Both the position numbers and the translations under genes were made by a program. Under the pieces are notes generated by a model that saw nothing but the letters and a program-made list of their open reading frames with translations, searched no databases and was not told the DNA's origin. A stretch of DNA of 64,000 nt from Candidatus Nitrosymbiomonas proteolyticus (lineage in GTDB: Bacteria; Armatimonadota; Fimbriimonadia; Fimbriimonadales; Fimbriimonadaceae). Shown piece after piece: positions 32,783-42,632 of the stretch. The stretch is from assembly GCA_017347465.1 (NCBI GenBank), contig AP021858.1, forward strand, positions 1,630,472 to 1,694,471. The letters run 5' to 3'. Position 1 is the first letter of the stretch; the number at the start of each line of letters is the position of its first letter.

Positions 32783-35071
32783 GTGGCTGTCAAAGCAGCT
32801 CGCAGAGCCGCTTCGAAGGAACGGGTTAGCGCGACGGCTAAGCGCTCGCCGTGGAAACGCCGCGTTAAGCTCGCGGTTTCGTTCCTCTTTATCGCCCTAA
32901 CCGTATCCTTCCTCTACTTCGGATTCCGGTTCTACCGGGAGTTGGAGTGGGCGGCGGGCATCGTTCCCAACCTCGACGAAGAGATCAGCAAGATTTCGAC
33001 GAACCCGAGCGTGATCGTGAGCGCGGACGGAAAGACGCTGTATCGGGTTCAGACGGAGTACCGAAAACCCGCCGACTTCGGCGACATCCCTCAGATCGTC
33101 CGAGACGCCACCCTTGCGGCCGAGGACCACAGGTTCTATGACCACTCGGGGGTCGATTGGCTCGGGCTTGCGAGGGCCGCGTTCGTGAACGCGAAGGAGG
33201 GCCGAAGCGCCCAAGGCGCGAGCACGATCACGATGCAATTGGCCAAACGGCTGTACACCGGAACTCAGCGGACGTTTGATCGCAAGCTGAAGGATATGGC
33301 GCTTGCGGTTCAGATCGAAAGATACAGCACGAAGGACCAGATACTCACCACGTACCTGAACCAGGTCTATTACGGTTCTGGCGCGTATGGCGTCCGGGCG
33401 GCTGCGGATGTTTACTTCGGCAAGTCGCTTGACGAGTTGAGTTTGGGCGAAGCCGCGATGCTGGCTCGGATGGTCCGGAGGCCCAGTTACGACAACCCGT
33501 TCGACGACCTCGATCGGGCGATCCGGAACCGCAACCTCGTGTTGCAGAGGATGCTGGAGTACGGGATGATCGCGCAGGATCAGTATGAGGCCGCCTCCCA
33601 GGAGGAGGTCAAGCTGGCGCCGCGTAGGTTTGGCAGCGGGGCTCGAACCCTTGCTGCGTCGTACTTCACGGACTGGGTGCTGGAGACTCTCAAGAAGGAG
33701 TTCCCGGACCTCGATATCACGAAGGGCGGATACCGCATCGAGACCACGCTCGACCTCGAACTCCAAGAATATGCCGAGAAGCAGGTGGCTGAGGTCATCG
33801 AGAAGTTCCGCAAGCAGAAGCTCACGACCGGAGCGTTCGTCCTGCTCAACGATTCGGGCCAAGTCCTCGCTATGGTCGGGGGGGCGGACTACGACCGGAA
33901 CCAGTTCAACGTCATCACGCACGGAGTTCGGCAACCCGGTTCTTCGTTCAAGCCGTTCGTCTACGCCACTGCCTTGTCGTCCGGAGTCATCGACACCCAC
34001 TCCCGAATCTCCAATGAGCCGCTTTCGATCGAAGACCCTGTCAAGGGGAGGGTGACCTGGCCCAAAAATGCCAACGGCAAGTACGGCGGTGAGGTGAGCG
34101 TCCGAACGGCGCTGGCTTCTTCGATCAACGTTCCGGCCGCGCGGGTTTGCATCGACGTGGGACCGCAGACGGTGTCCAACTTCGCAAGGGATGTTTTCGG
34201 CATCCGATCCCCGATGGCGCCCGTACCCTCATTGGCGTTGGGTTCGAGTGGCCTCTCACTGATGGAGATGGCAGAGGGGTACAGCGTCTTCATGCTCAAG
34301 GGCGACCGGCTCCGTCCCTATGGGATCGTGCGAATCGTGGGCCCGGAGGGCGAGGTCGTCAGGTCGTATTCGCCGAAGTTCCAAAGGGGCGTGCTCGACC
34401 GCCGCGTCGCCGAAGCGATGGATGGGTTCTTGAGGGCGGTCATCACCGGCGGCACTGGCACCCGCGCGAGAACGGTGGAGAACGCTCGCGGAAAGACGGG
34501 CACGACGTCCGACCACAGGGACGCCTGGTTCTGCGGGTACACGAACAGCCTCCTTGGGATCGGCTGGGTTGCGAGTGAGAAGCGGGTCAACGGCCGTTGG
34601 GAATACGATCCGATGTCACGAGTTTTCGGCGGACAGGTTACGATCCAGATTTGGGAAGGCGTGATGAAGGAAGCCGTCAAGAAGTACAAGGCACGCGAAG
34701 ATGTGCTCCCAGGACCTTCCAGCATCCCGGCATCGGCGGACCCCGATCCGGACCCTGACGAGCCTCCCGTCGACGATGCCGCCGGTCACGGAGAAGACCC
34801 ACTTGCCGCTCCGCCCGGAAACCCTCCTGCGGGCGAGACTGCTGCCCCGCTTCCAAGTACCTCCGAGCGAGCCACCGACGCGGTGCCCTCGCCGATCGTT
34901 CCGGGCCAATCTGAATCCGGGCCGACCGGCGAACGAAACGCGATTCGCTTGGAAATCTGCGTCGATAGCGGCCTAATCGCCAATCGGTATTGCCCCGAAA
35001 CGGTGCGCCGTCGGTTCGACCGAGGCGCCGAACCCCGCAACGTCTGCCCGCTTCACGGCCCCCACCCCTAG
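32783..35071 (+). CDS. Class A penicillin-binding protein (bifunctional transglycosylase/transpeptidase)
   Basis: The 762-residue protein has one N-terminal transmembrane helix, then a GT51 domain (AAEDHRFYDHSGVDWLG, QGASTITMQLAKRLYTG, NQVYYGSGAYGV). The transpeptidase domain carries SSFK (nucleophile), SIN and KTGTT. The Pro/Glu-rich C-terminal tail of about 100 residues ends in a Cys-containing segment (CVDSGLIANRYCPETV...NVCPLHG) seen in many PBP1A proteins. It polymerises and cross-links peptidoglycan at the outer face of the inner membrane. PBP2 follows 3 nt later. Confidence 0.95.
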   Translation: MAVKAARRAASKERVSATAKRSPWKRRVKLAVSFLFIALTVSFLYFGFRFYRELEWAAGIVPNLDEEISKISTNPSVIVSADGKTLYRVQTEYRKPADFGDIPQIVRDATLAAEDHRFYDHSGVDWLGLARAAFVNAKEGRSAQGASTITMQLAKRLYTGTQRTFDRKLKDMALAVQIERYSTKDQILTTYLNQVYYGSGAYGVRAAADVYFGKSLDELSLGEAAMLARMVRRPSYDNPFDDLDRAIRNRNLVLQRMLEYGMIAQDQYEAASQEEVKLAPRRFGSGARTLAASYFTDWVLETLKKEFPDLDITKGGYRIETTLDLELQEYAEKQVAEVIEKFRKQKLTTGAFVLLNDSGQVLAMVGGADYDRNQFNVITHGVRQPGSSFKPFVYATALSSGVIDTHSRISNEPLSIEDPVKGRVTWPKNANGKYGGEVSVRTALASSINVPAARVCIDVGPQTVSNFARDVFGIRSPMAPVPSLALGSSGLSLMEMAEGYSVFMLKGDRLRPYGIVRIVGPEGEVVRSYSPKFQRGVLDRRVAEAMDGFLRAVITGGTGTRARTVENARGKTGTTSDHRDAWFCGYTNSLLGIGWVASEKRVNGRWEYDPMSRVFGGQVTIQIWEGVMKEAVKKYKAREDVLPGPSSIPASADPDPDPDEPPVDDAAGHGEDPLAAPPGNPPAGETAAPLPSTSERATDAVPSPIVPGQSESGPTGERNAIRLEICVDSGLIANRYCPETVRRRFDRGAEPRNVCPLHGPHP

Positions 35072-35074
35072 TCC

Positions 35075-36925
35075 ATGTCCGTCATCCATGCCCCTCGCGA
35101 ACAGGAAGTCGAATGGCGGCACTGGGCGTTGCTTGCGGTCGTGCTCGTGGTGCTCGTGACCCTGTTCTTGAAGCTGTGGTACCTGCAGGTCGTCCGGTCC
35201 GACGAACTAGCCTCCAAAGCTGAGTCGTATCGAACCGTCAGCGTCAGCAAGTTGGCGCCGAGGGGACTGGTGTTCGACCGCAACCGGAAGTTGCTTGCGG
35301 GAGTCGAACCGAGGATCATCTTGACCGCTGTGCCAGCGCGAGTAAGGAGCGAGCCCTGGGTACTCGATAAGGTCGCGGCGATGCTCGGCGTGCCCGTAGA
35401 GGGTCTCAAGGCGAAGGTGGACGAGGCGCTTTGGCGGCCGTTTCTCCCCGCGCCCCTTTACATCGGGGTTCCCATCGACGTCGCGACAAGGATCGCAGAG
35501 TCCGGAGAGCACCTTCCCGGAATCGGCGTCGAGACGCTGCCTTTGCGAAGCGTGTCCGATCCGGTCGCGTACTCCCACGTGATTGGATACGTGTGGACCC
35601 CGAGCGGTGAGGATGTCGAGAGGCTGGAAGCGTTGGGCGTGGGAGCCCCCGAATACGTGGGCAAGACCGGGATCGAACGAATCTATGAGCTTGAATTGAT
35701 GGGGAAGGCGGGCGTCGAGAGGTTGGAAGTCGATGTCCACCGAAGGCCGTTGCGGGTTGCAGGGCGTGACGCCCCTTCGCCAGGTTCGAAGCTCGTGCTT
35801 GGGATCGACGACGGCCTGCAGGCGCTTGCCGCGCAACTCCTCGAAGGCAAGCGGGGAGCTGCGGTCGCTCTCGATCCCACCACGGGCGAGGTTCTGTGCT
35901 TGGTCAGCAGCCCCGCCTACGATTCGTCGCTGTTCGCAAGCGGAATCTCGAAGGCGGATTGGAGCCGACTGCAATCCGATCCGAACGTTCCTCTGATGAA
36001 CCGGGCCATCGCCGCCCGATACGCGCCAGGATCGACCTTCAAGATCGTCACTACGCTCGCGGCCTACCGGCAGGGCGTTTTCAGCGAGAGCCGAACGACG
36101 TTTTGCCCTGGGTTCTTCAAGCTCGGAAATCAGCAATATCGGTGTCTGGGCAAGCACGGCGCGGTGTCGTATCGGACGGCGATCTCCAAGTCCTGCAATA
36201 CCTACTTTTGCGACCTGGCGCATCGGGCTGGGTACGAAGCCATGATCCAAGCCGCCCTCGACCTGGGGCTGGGCCAACCTACCGGAATCGACTTACCTAG
36301 TGAATCCAGGGGGCTGGTGCCTACGCGCGATTGGCTGCAAAGCTTCGAGCCGCCTCGGCCGTGGTATCCCGGCAACACGGTTCTGCTCGGCATCGGCCAG
36401 GGAGAGATCGCGGCGACCCCCATTCAGATGGCGACCCTCCTTTCGCTCGTGGCCAACCGTGGGACGTCGTATAAGCCGCACCTCGTGAAGGCTATTGAGT
36501 CGTCGACCGGGGATCGGAAACTTGTCGCCGTCGAGCCGGAGGTATACCATCGAGTCGAAGCCGACGACAGGATTTGGGATGCGCTGATCGGGGGCCTGAA
36601 CGAGGTGATGATGAGCGGAACGGCCTCGTACGCAGGGAGAATCGAGGGCCTCAACTGGGCAGGCAAGACCGGCAGCGCAGAGCACCGAAGAGACGAACTG
36701 ACTCACAGTTGGTTTGTGGGCTTTGCACCTGTCGAGTCCCCTCGAATCGCGGTCGCCGTCGTCGTCGAAGCCGCGGGACACGGAAGCGAAGTCGCCGCGC
36801 CGATCGCGCGTCAGCTTGTGAGCCACTACTTGGGGTTCGACAGGAAGCCTGCCCTGGACGACGCGAATTCGCCAGCCGCCTCGAGGGCTTCCCCTGCTAG
36901 CTCCGGGTCGCCGAACTCTCGATAA
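35075..36925 (+). CDS. mrdA: Class B penicillin-binding protein (PBP2, transpeptidase)
   Basis: A single transmembrane helix (WALLAVVLVVLVTLFLKLWYLQVV) is followed by the PBP dimerisation domain (KLAPRGLVFDRNRKLLA, GKTGIERIYELELMGKAG). The transpeptidase domain has PGSTFKI (SxxK), SKSCN (SxN) and AGKTGSAE (KTG). The length (616 aa) is normal. PBP2 serves the elongasome. The last 33 codons overlap the O-antigen ligase gene on the other strand, and the C-terminal tail (NSPAASRASPASSGSPNSR) is low complexity. Confidence 0.95.
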   Translation: MSVIHAPREQEVEWRHWALLAVVLVVLVTLFLKLWYLQVVRSDELASKAESYRTVSVSKLAPRGLVFDRNRKLLAGVEPRIILTAVPARVRSEPWVLDKVAAMLGVPVEGLKAKVDEALWRPFLPAPLYIGVPIDVATRIAESGEHLPGIGVETLPLRSVSDPVAYSHVIGYVWTPSGEDVERLEALGVGAPEYVGKTGIERIYELELMGKAGVERLEVDVHRRPLRVAGRDAPSPGSKLVLGIDDGLQALAAQLLEGKRGAAVALDPTTGEVLCLVSSPAYDSSLFASGISKADWSRLQSDPNVPLMNRAIAARYAPGSTFKIVTTLAAYRQGVFSESRTTFCPGFFKLGNQQYRCLGKHGAVSYRTAISKSCNTYFCDLAHRAGYEAMIQAALDLGLGQPTGIDLPSESRGLVPTRDWLQSFEPPRPWYPGNTVLLGIGQGEIAATPIQMATLLSLVANRGTSYKPHLVKAIESSTGDRKLVAVEPEVYHRVEADDRIWDALIGGLNEVMMSGTASYAGRIEGLNWAGKTGSAEHRRDELTHSWFVGFAPVESPRIAVAVVVEAAGHGSEVAAPIARQLVSHYLGFDRKPALDDANSPAASRASPASSGSPNSR

Positions 36926-38973
36926 GCCGCCGCGAGCAACTGAGCGCAGGTTGCAGCGTCAGAAAGCACCTCAGCCACTTCTTCAGGCGTCATACCGCCG
37001 ATCCGAACAGGAGGATCGGCCTCGTTTGCCCGTTTCGCATCCGGAACCGTCAGCGCAAGGTAGCTCTTGTAGCCTTCGAGCGCGGGCTTCAGCAAGTCGA
37101 TCTTTTGCTTCCAGGTCGGAGCTTCTTGGGCGAGGAACATCCGTGCCGCGTAGGTCTCGGTAGGCACCAACTGAGGTAAGGCGCGAACGGTGAAGTAGGG
37201 CTTGCTTTCCACCTCGATCATCGACTGAGCGGTAGCGAGCGCCTCCTCTCGGTTTCCTTGCGACTGATAGAGCTCCATGAGTTGCTTGAGGGCGAGGAGG
37301 TTGTTGGGGTCCCATTTGAGCGATCGTTTCAGCGAGGTGATCGCTCCCGACGGGTTCTTCGCAGCGAGTTGTTCTCGTGCGAGAGCGCGGAGATGCTTTG
37401 GGGTCGGGGTCAGTTCAGCGGCCCGCTCGAGAAGATGCAGACGTTCCTGACTCTGAGGAGTGTAGAGGGCAAGCAGGTAACTCGCCTCGCCGTCTCCAGG
37501 AGTCAGTTCTTGGGCGCTCTTGGCCGCCTTATGGGCGCCGACGACCTCGCCTTCGCTCGCGAGGGTATAGGCAGTCCACTTGCTCGCTTCAGACGCCGCC
37601 TGCCAGATCAGCACGAGCCAGGTAGCGGCCGCGAGCCCAGCGCAGATGCGGCGAAGCCCGGCTCCCATCTGCTCCGGCGTAATCCCATCGGCTGCCATCG
37701 CTAGACCGACTCCCATCAGCAAGAAGAACGAGAACCCGGTGCCGAAGACGTGGAGGTCGCTATCGAACAGCGAGTGAGTGGCGAGGGCGAACACGCCGGC
37801 CCAAACCCCGATCCTCAGCGACAGATTCTCTCCGGCCAGTCGTCTTGCGCCTCGCCAAACGTCGATGCACCACCTTACGAACAGCGCCAAAAGCGCGAGC
37901 AGCCCGAGCGCCCCGATTTCGACCCCGACCTGAAGGAGCGAGTTGTGCGCCATGTGGGTGGGCGGTACGATTCCGGGCGCGGACGACACAGCGCGGAAGG
38001 TCCCCATTCCATAGCCGACAGGTTGGGAAGCGAGGAGAGCGGCGGAGGACTTCCAAAGGAGAAGCCTGAATCCAAAGGACTGGGCTTGCCGACCGCTGGA
38101 GTCGGAAACCCTTTGCATGAGCCCCGATCCGCCGGGTTCCGCTGAAGAAGGCGCGGTCCTCGCGGAGAGGGTCACCAGGCTCAGGGCAAGGCCCGCCAGC
38201 AGCAACGGCGCCAAGGCAGGCTTCCAGCCCGATCGTGCGCCGATCCATACAAGCGATGCGAGCGCGAAGGCAACGACGCCTACCGCAAGGCTGAGCAGCC
38301 CTGCCGTCGACTGCGTGAACATGAGGGCGAGCAGAATCATCAACGAGAGGGCCCAGAGAGCCAATGCGACGTGGCGCTTGGCCCGGAGAGCCAAACCGCA
38401 CCCCACGAACACGGCCGGAAGCAGCATTCCCGCCAAAGCATTGGGGTTCACCCACGTGGAAAAGACCCGCCAGGAAGGATCGACGGGCCTCATTTGGCCG
38501 TACTCGATGACGCCCAGAGCCGCGACGACGACGCAGCCGGAGACAAACGCCGCTAGGACCGCCACCGGTCCTCCCTTGCGGCCCGAGACCGCAACGGCCG
38601 TCAAGAAGGCGATAAGGTAGGTCAGCCATTCTGCTGTTGCAGGAAGCGTATAGGATCGGAAGCTGGAGACCGCAATCGATCCTATCGACAGCACCGCAAG
38701 GACAAGCAGCGGCAACACGAGCCTTCCGAAGGGGATTTGGACAACTTTACGCGTCAAAAGGTGTATCGCAATGGCCAGAATGAGGGGAAGAGAAATCAAC
38801 GCGTGAGCCAGTAACGGGGGAAGTCCTTGCGTGAGGACGGAACCCATCATCGATCCGTCCAAGATCATGGCGTCAACGCTGACGTTTCCCCCAAGGATGG
38901 GCGCAAGGAACGCGCTCAGGCAAACGAGTGCCAGCGGGAGGTTCATCGGGTTGGAATGCGAATCCGAGGTCAT
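36826..38973 (-). CDS. O-antigen ligase/polymerase-like membrane protein with C-terminal TPRs
   Basis: Residues 1-450 contain about 10-12 transmembrane helices with the Wzy_C signature region (FSTWVNPNALAGMLLPAVFVG, GRQAQSFGFRLLLWKSSAALLASQPVGYGMGTF, THMAHNSLLQVGVEIG). Residues 460-715 are helical repeats (KHLRALAREQLAAKNPSGAITSLKRSLKWDPNNLLALKQLMELYQSQGNREEALA), TPR-like and outside the membrane. Such proteins join or polymerise surface polysaccharide. The start at 38973 overlaps the preceding glycosyltransferase by 4 nt. Its end overlaps PBP2 tail to tail by 100 nt. Confidence 0.88.
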   Translation of the reverse strand: MTSDSHSNPMNLPLALVCLSAFLAPILGGNVSVDAMILDGSMMGSVLTQGLPPLLAHALISLPLILAIAIHLLTRKVVQIPFGRLVLPLLVLAVLSIGSIAVSSFRSYTLPATAEWLTYLIAFLTAVAVSGRKGGPVAVLAAFVSGCVVVAALGVIEYGQMRPVDPSWRVFSTWVNPNALAGMLLPAVFVGCGLALRAKRHVALALWALSLMILLALMFTQSTAGLLSLAVGVVAFALASLVWIGARSGWKPALAPLLLAGLALSLVTLSARTAPSSAEPGGSGLMQRVSDSSGRQAQSFGFRLLLWKSSAALLASQPVGYGMGTFRAVSSAPGIVPPTHMAHNSLLQVGVEIGALGLLALLALFVRWCIDVWRGARRLAGENLSLRIGVWAGVFALATHSLFDSDLHVFGTGFSFFLLMGVGLAMAADGITPEQMGAGLRRICAGLAAATWLVLIWQAASEASKWTAYTLASEGEVVGAHKAAKSAQELTPGDGEASYLLALYTPQSQERLHLLERAAELTPTPKHLRALAREQLAAKNPSGAITSLKRSLKWDPNNLLALKQLMELYQSQGNREEALATAQSMIEVESKPYFTVRALPQLVPTETYAARMFLAQEAPTWKQKIDLLKPALEGYKSYLALTVPDAKRANEADPPVRIGGMTPEEVAEVLSDAATCAQLLAAAYREFGDPELAGEALEAAGEFASSRAGFLSNPK

Positions 38974-39869
38974 TTTCTGAGTTTGCGCATCATTGCGTCG
39001 TAGAGGTTCTTGCCGAGGAAGATCGAGGCCCGAAGCGCAAGCGCTCCGGCGGCACAAAGATACAAGAAAGGACGCCAAAGCAGAAAAACTCGCGGCAGCA
39101 TCCTGAGTCGATAGAACCGGAGCATCGAACGATGGAATCGAACGATCATCTGATTGGCGATCCGATCGGTGCTGCGGCCGATTGCGTGAGTGACGACCGA
39201 GGTCGGCAAATACACGATCTCCCAGCCGTTTTCACGGGCTCTCCAGCACCAATCGACGTCTTCGCAATACATGAAGTACCCCTCATCCATGACCCCCACC
39301 GATTCGATCATCGCCTCGCTGGCGAGCATCGCCGCGCCGGAAACCCAATCGACGGGACGTGGCGCGTCGTGCTCCCAGTCGGTCATGAGGTACTCACGAG
39401 TGAACCTGTTGTGCGGAAAGAGCTTCCCAAGCGGGGTGTTGCGAAACATTGCGGCGACGGGGTTGGGAAAGCGGCGGCAACTGTACTGCAGCGATCCGTC
39501 TGGGTTCAGTATTTTCGGGCCCACGATTCCGACGCTTGGGCGAGCCTCCACGTATTCGGCCAAAGTTCGCAAGGCGCCGGCGTGGACGTATGCGTCGGAG
39601 TTGAGCAGGAAAGCGTGTTTACCTTTACGATTTCGAATCGCAAGATTGTGCCCTCCCGCAAATCCCAAGTTCACCGATTGCCGCATCAGCCGCACCCAAG
39701 GGAACTCGCGTTCGACCATTTCAGGCGACCCATCCTCAGAAGCGTTATCGACTACGATCGCTTCGAAGGAGGTCTCGGCGCGAACGTCTTCCAGGCTCTG
39801 CAGGCATTTGCGCAGGTCCTCCGCTGTGTTCCAGCTACAGATCGTCACGCTAAGCTCGAAATCCCACAT
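38970..39869 (-). CDS. GT2 glycosyltransferase (rhamnosyltransferase-like)
   Basis: GT-A fold with SVTICSWNTAEDLRKCLQSL at the N-terminus, IVVDNASEDGSPEMV, LGFAGGHNLAIR, LLNSDAYVHAGAL (DxD-like site NSDA), and MDEGYFMYCEDVDWCWRARENGW. A C-terminal hydrophobic segment (VFLLWRPFLYLCAAGALALRASIFL) suggests membrane association. The last codons overlap the ligase gene. It probably builds the polysaccharide handled by that ligase. Confidence 0.92.
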   Translation of the reverse strand: MWDFELSVTICSWNTAEDLRKCLQSLEDVRAETSFEAIVVDNASEDGSPEMVEREFPWVRLMRQSVNLGFAGGHNLAIRNRKGKHAFLLNSDAYVHAGALRTLAEYVEARPSVGIVGPKILNPDGSLQYSCRRFPNPVAAMFRNTPLGKLFPHNRFTREYLMTDWEHDAPRPVDWVSGAAMLASEAMIESVGVMDEGYFMYCEDVDWCWRARENGWEIVYLPTSVVTHAIGRSTDRIANQMIVRFHRSMLRFYRLRMLPRVFLLWRPFLYLCAAGALALRASIFLGKNLYDAMMRKLRK

Positions 39870-40719
39870 CGTATCCTCGGGCTCGGAGTAGTGCGCCGAA
39901 CCAAATCAGTGCCGCGACCACCGGAAAGACCATTCGGCTACCCAGGGAACGGCTGTGTTTGCGTAGGAACCGAATCAGGCTCCGATGGGATTCCCAGATC
40001 ATCGACTTTTGAACTTGTTTCGTGCTCGCACCGCCGTGATGCAGGATTCTGATGTCCGGCACGTAGAGGCACTTCCCTCCATGTTGCGCGAGGCGAAGCA
40101 GCAGGTCGACCTCATTAAAGAAGATCGGGAATTGCGGGTCGAACGGGCGCTGCGGATCGCCGACCTCGCTGACGGCGCTTTGGCGATAGAGCAGGAATGT
40201 TCCCATCGGCTGAGGGGCGCGCTGCTCGGTTTCATAGTCGAACGCGGTGAGCCTGTAACTGTCGAGGAAGCTCCCCGGAAACAACCTTCCGAGTCCGGAG
40301 AGATCGCCGAGAATTCCCCCTACGGTGGGAAACCCGCGCACCGACTTCTGGGTCAGTCCGTCGGGCCCGATGAGTCTGGGCGCGAGAACGGCGCAATCGA
40401 GGCTCGCCTCGAGCTTGGCTACTGCTGCGTCGATCGCTCCTGGCGGGACTTCGGTGTCGGGGTTGAGGGAGAGCCGCCACTCGCCTTGCGCGCGAGACCA
40501 GGCTTCGTTGTTTCCTTCGGCGTATCCGAGGTTCCTGGGAGAGGCCACGAGGGTGACTTGGGGGAACTCGGCGCGAACCATATCTGCGGACCCGTCGCTG
40601 GACGCGTTGTCGACGACGATGACCTCTTGCGGGGACTTGGGAGGGTTCGAAAGAAGCGATTTCAGGCACGCGCGCAAGAGTTCTCGTGTGTTCCAATTGA
40701 CTACGAGAACGCTAACCAT
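39850..40719 (-). CDS. GT2 glycosyltransferase (rhamnosyltransferase-like)
   Basis: The protein begins MVSVLVVNWNTRELLRACL and has IVVDNASSDGSADMV, LGYAEGNNEAWSRA, LSLNPDTEVPPGAI (DxD-like NPDT), and FFNEVDLLLRLAQHGGKCLYVPDIRILHHGG. It shares the fold of the next gene, with which it overlaps by 20 nt. Both probably act in one surface-glycan pathway. A C-terminal hydrophobic helix is present. Confidence 0.92.
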   Translation of the reverse strand: MVSVLVVNWNTRELLRACLKSLLSNPPKSPQEVIVVDNASSDGSADMVRAEFPQVTLVASPRNLGYAEGNNEAWSRAQGEWRLSLNPDTEVPPGAIDAAVAKLEASLDCAVLAPRLIGPDGLTQKSVRGFPTVGGILGDLSGLGRLFPGSFLDSYRLTAFDYETEQRAPQPMGTFLLYRQSAVSEVGDPQRPFDPQFPIFFNEVDLLLRLAQHGGKCLYVPDIRILHHGGASTKQVQKSMIWESHRSLIRFLRKHSRSLGSRMVFPVVAALIWFGALLRARGYDVGFRA

Positions 40720-40842
40720 GCCGGAGGCAATCCTACCTGAGCGCGTAGTTTTGCGCGTTTCCTGGAAACTTTGCTAGGGGATTCGTTCGTAAGTTCCCAT
40801 ATAGAAGAAGGCGCTGTCCGAGCGGGTCCGTTGGCCTCGGGG

Positions 40843-40872
40843 TTGACTCTTTTGAATCTGATTCGGTAGGAT
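40843..40872 (+). promoter_or_regulatory. Sigma-70-type promoter of the LysM-NlpC/P60 gene
   Basis: TTGACT (40843-40848) and TAGGAT (40867-40872) are 18 bp apart. The leader is about 80 nt and ends in a GGAGGGGG Shine-Dalgarno region. Positions 40720-40842 hold nothing else I can identify. Confidence 0.6.
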
Positions 40873-40958
40873 AGTGCGGTGCGCCGAACGATCGTGTAGG
40901 CATTTTTTGTGCCTCCCAACGTTCAGGCGAAGGACGATACGGAGGGGGAAGGACCGGA

Positions 40959-42371
40959 ATGCTGATTGCAATCGCCGCAGGGGTTCTGCTGGCTACGAAC
41001 ATTTCCACATCGCCGACAACGTATTCCATCAAGGAGGGTGACACGCTTTCTCTGATCGCGGCGCGACACAACGTCACCGTCAATGCCCTCGTCGAGTTCA
41101 ATCATCTGGAGAATCCCCACAAGTTGGCCTTGGGGACCCAAATCAGGATCCCGACTCCGAAGAAATCCCCATCCGTTTCGTTGCCGACCGGCAAGTACCG
41201 CGTGTCGGAGGGCGAGAACGACTGGACCATCGCCCGCAAGTTCGGCGCTTCCGTTTCCGAAATCCATCGACTCAACCCAGGCGTGAAGTGGACGAAGCTG
41301 CAGCTTGGGCAGATTCTGAGCGTTCCCACGGTGAAGTCGGTCGCAGGCATGGCGCTCGCCAGCGCGAACAAGGCGAAGAAGCCTACGAGCTACTCGGTCG
41401 TGCAAGGCGACAACGATTGGATCATCGCCCGAAAGCTGGGGTCGACGCCCTCGAAATTGCGAGCGGCGAATCCCGGAGTCGTATGGACCCGCCTGCAAAT
41501 CGGCCAAAAGCTCAACCTTCCGGGCGGTGTGACGGCGGTTTCGCTCAAGAGCCCCGCGATCAACACCCGCCACGCCAAGATCATTCGAGATTCCGTCAAC
41601 ATTCGCCGAGGGCCCGGCACCCAACACGCTACGGTCACGATCGTAGGCAGTGGAACCCAAGTCACAGTGCTCGACCGGGACGGCGATTGGTATAAGCTCA
41701 AGTTTCCCAAGGGCACGGTCGGCTGGGTGCGTGGGGATATGCTGAAACCCCTCAGCGCCACGGCGGTCGCGCGAAGCTCCTCGACGCGCAACCCACGATC
41801 GATCGTCGCCAAGTCGGCAAGTTCTGCCAAGCCCGTCGCCTACAACGCCAAAACGGGGAACTCCCTCGTAGACAAGGCCCTTTCGCTTCAGGGAATTCGG
41901 TATCGATACGGCGGCATGTCCCGGTCCGGAACGGACTGCTCCGGCTTCACCTCGATGGTCTTCGCCGAGCATGGGATCAAGCTCCCTCGCACGAGCGGCT
42001 CACAGGCGGGCGCGGGCTCAAAGGTCGACAAGGGTTCGCTCAAGCCGGGCGATCTGGTGTTTTTCAAGACGAGCCGGTCCTCGCGCATCAACCACGTCGG
42101 CATCTACATCGGCAGCGGGAAGTTCGTCCATGCGAGCAGCGCGAAGGGCCGAGTCCGCACCGACAGCTTGAGCGACGGCTATTATTCGAATCGGTACGTG
42201 ACGGCCCGGCGAGTCGCGGGTGGGAGCGTGGCCGCCAAAGAGGAGGCGAAGCCCGCCGCGAAACCCGATTCTGCGGCGACGGACAAGTCTGAGCCGGAAG
42301 CCAAGCCGCCAGTCAAGCCCGAAGAGAAGCCCGCTTCGACGGGGATCGGCGCGGACCCGGTGAGCGGCTAG
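40959..42371 (+). CDS. Secreted LysM-SH3-NlpC/P60 peptidoglycan hydrolase
   Basis: A short signal-like start (MLIAIAAGVLLATNIS) precedes three LysM domains (about residues 20-66, 75-122, 144-190), an SH3b domain (about 205-265, VNIRRGPGTQHATV) and an NlpC/P60 domain (about 300-430). The catalytic Cys is in TDCSGFTSMV, and the His residues are in INHVGIYIG and FVHASS. The tail is a Lys/Pro/Glu-rich low-complexity stretch of about 40 residues. Such enzymes cut D-Glu-DAP bonds in wall peptides. Confidence 0.94.
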   Translation: MLIAIAAGVLLATNISTSPTTYSIKEGDTLSLIAARHNVTVNALVEFNHLENPHKLALGTQIRIPTPKKSPSVSLPTGKYRVSEGENDWTIARKFGASVSEIHRLNPGVKWTKLQLGQILSVPTVKSVAGMALASANKAKKPTSYSVVQGDNDWIIARKLGSTPSKLRAANPGVVWTRLQIGQKLNLPGGVTAVSLKSPAINTRHAKIIRDSVNIRRGPGTQHATVTIVGSGTQVTVLDRDGDWYKLKFPKGTVGWVRGDMLKPLSATAVARSSSTRNPRSIVAKSASSAKPVAYNAKTGNSLVDKALSLQGIRYRYGGMSRSGTDCSGFTSMVFAEHGIKLPRTSGSQAGAGSKVDKGSLKPGDLVFFKTSRSSRINHVGIYIGSGKFVHASSAKGRVRTDSLSDGYYSNRYVTARRVAGGSVAAKEEAKPAAKPDSAATDKSEPEAKPPVKPEEKPASTGIGADPVSG

Positions 42372-42464
42372 CTTTTCGGCGAGTCTGCGGCGAGGAGGGG
42401 CGAGTCGCTCGGACCCACTGACCTCAACCTGTTCGGGTATCCTGCAAGCTCATCGGAAGCTTCC

Positions 42465-42540
42465 GGCCCGGTCGTCTAGTGGTTAGGATGCCGCCCTTTC
42501 AAGGCGGAGGTCGCGGGTTCGAGTCCCGTCCGGGCTACCA
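42465..42540 (+). tRNA. tRNA-Glu (TTC)
   Basis: The cloverleaf is complete: acceptor GGCCCGG paired with CCGGGCT, T8, a D-arm starting CGTCTAGTGG, anticodon loop CTTTCAA giving TTC, T-arm GGTTCGAGTCC, and an encoded CCA. Confidence 0.97.
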
Positions 42541-42632
42541 CAATTTCAACGTGAACTCCGCCAGGTGGCAAAGGTAAGCGCTTCGACACGTCCCCTTTTG
42601 GCCGTGTTGCGGGAAGCAAGGCTGGATGCCGG

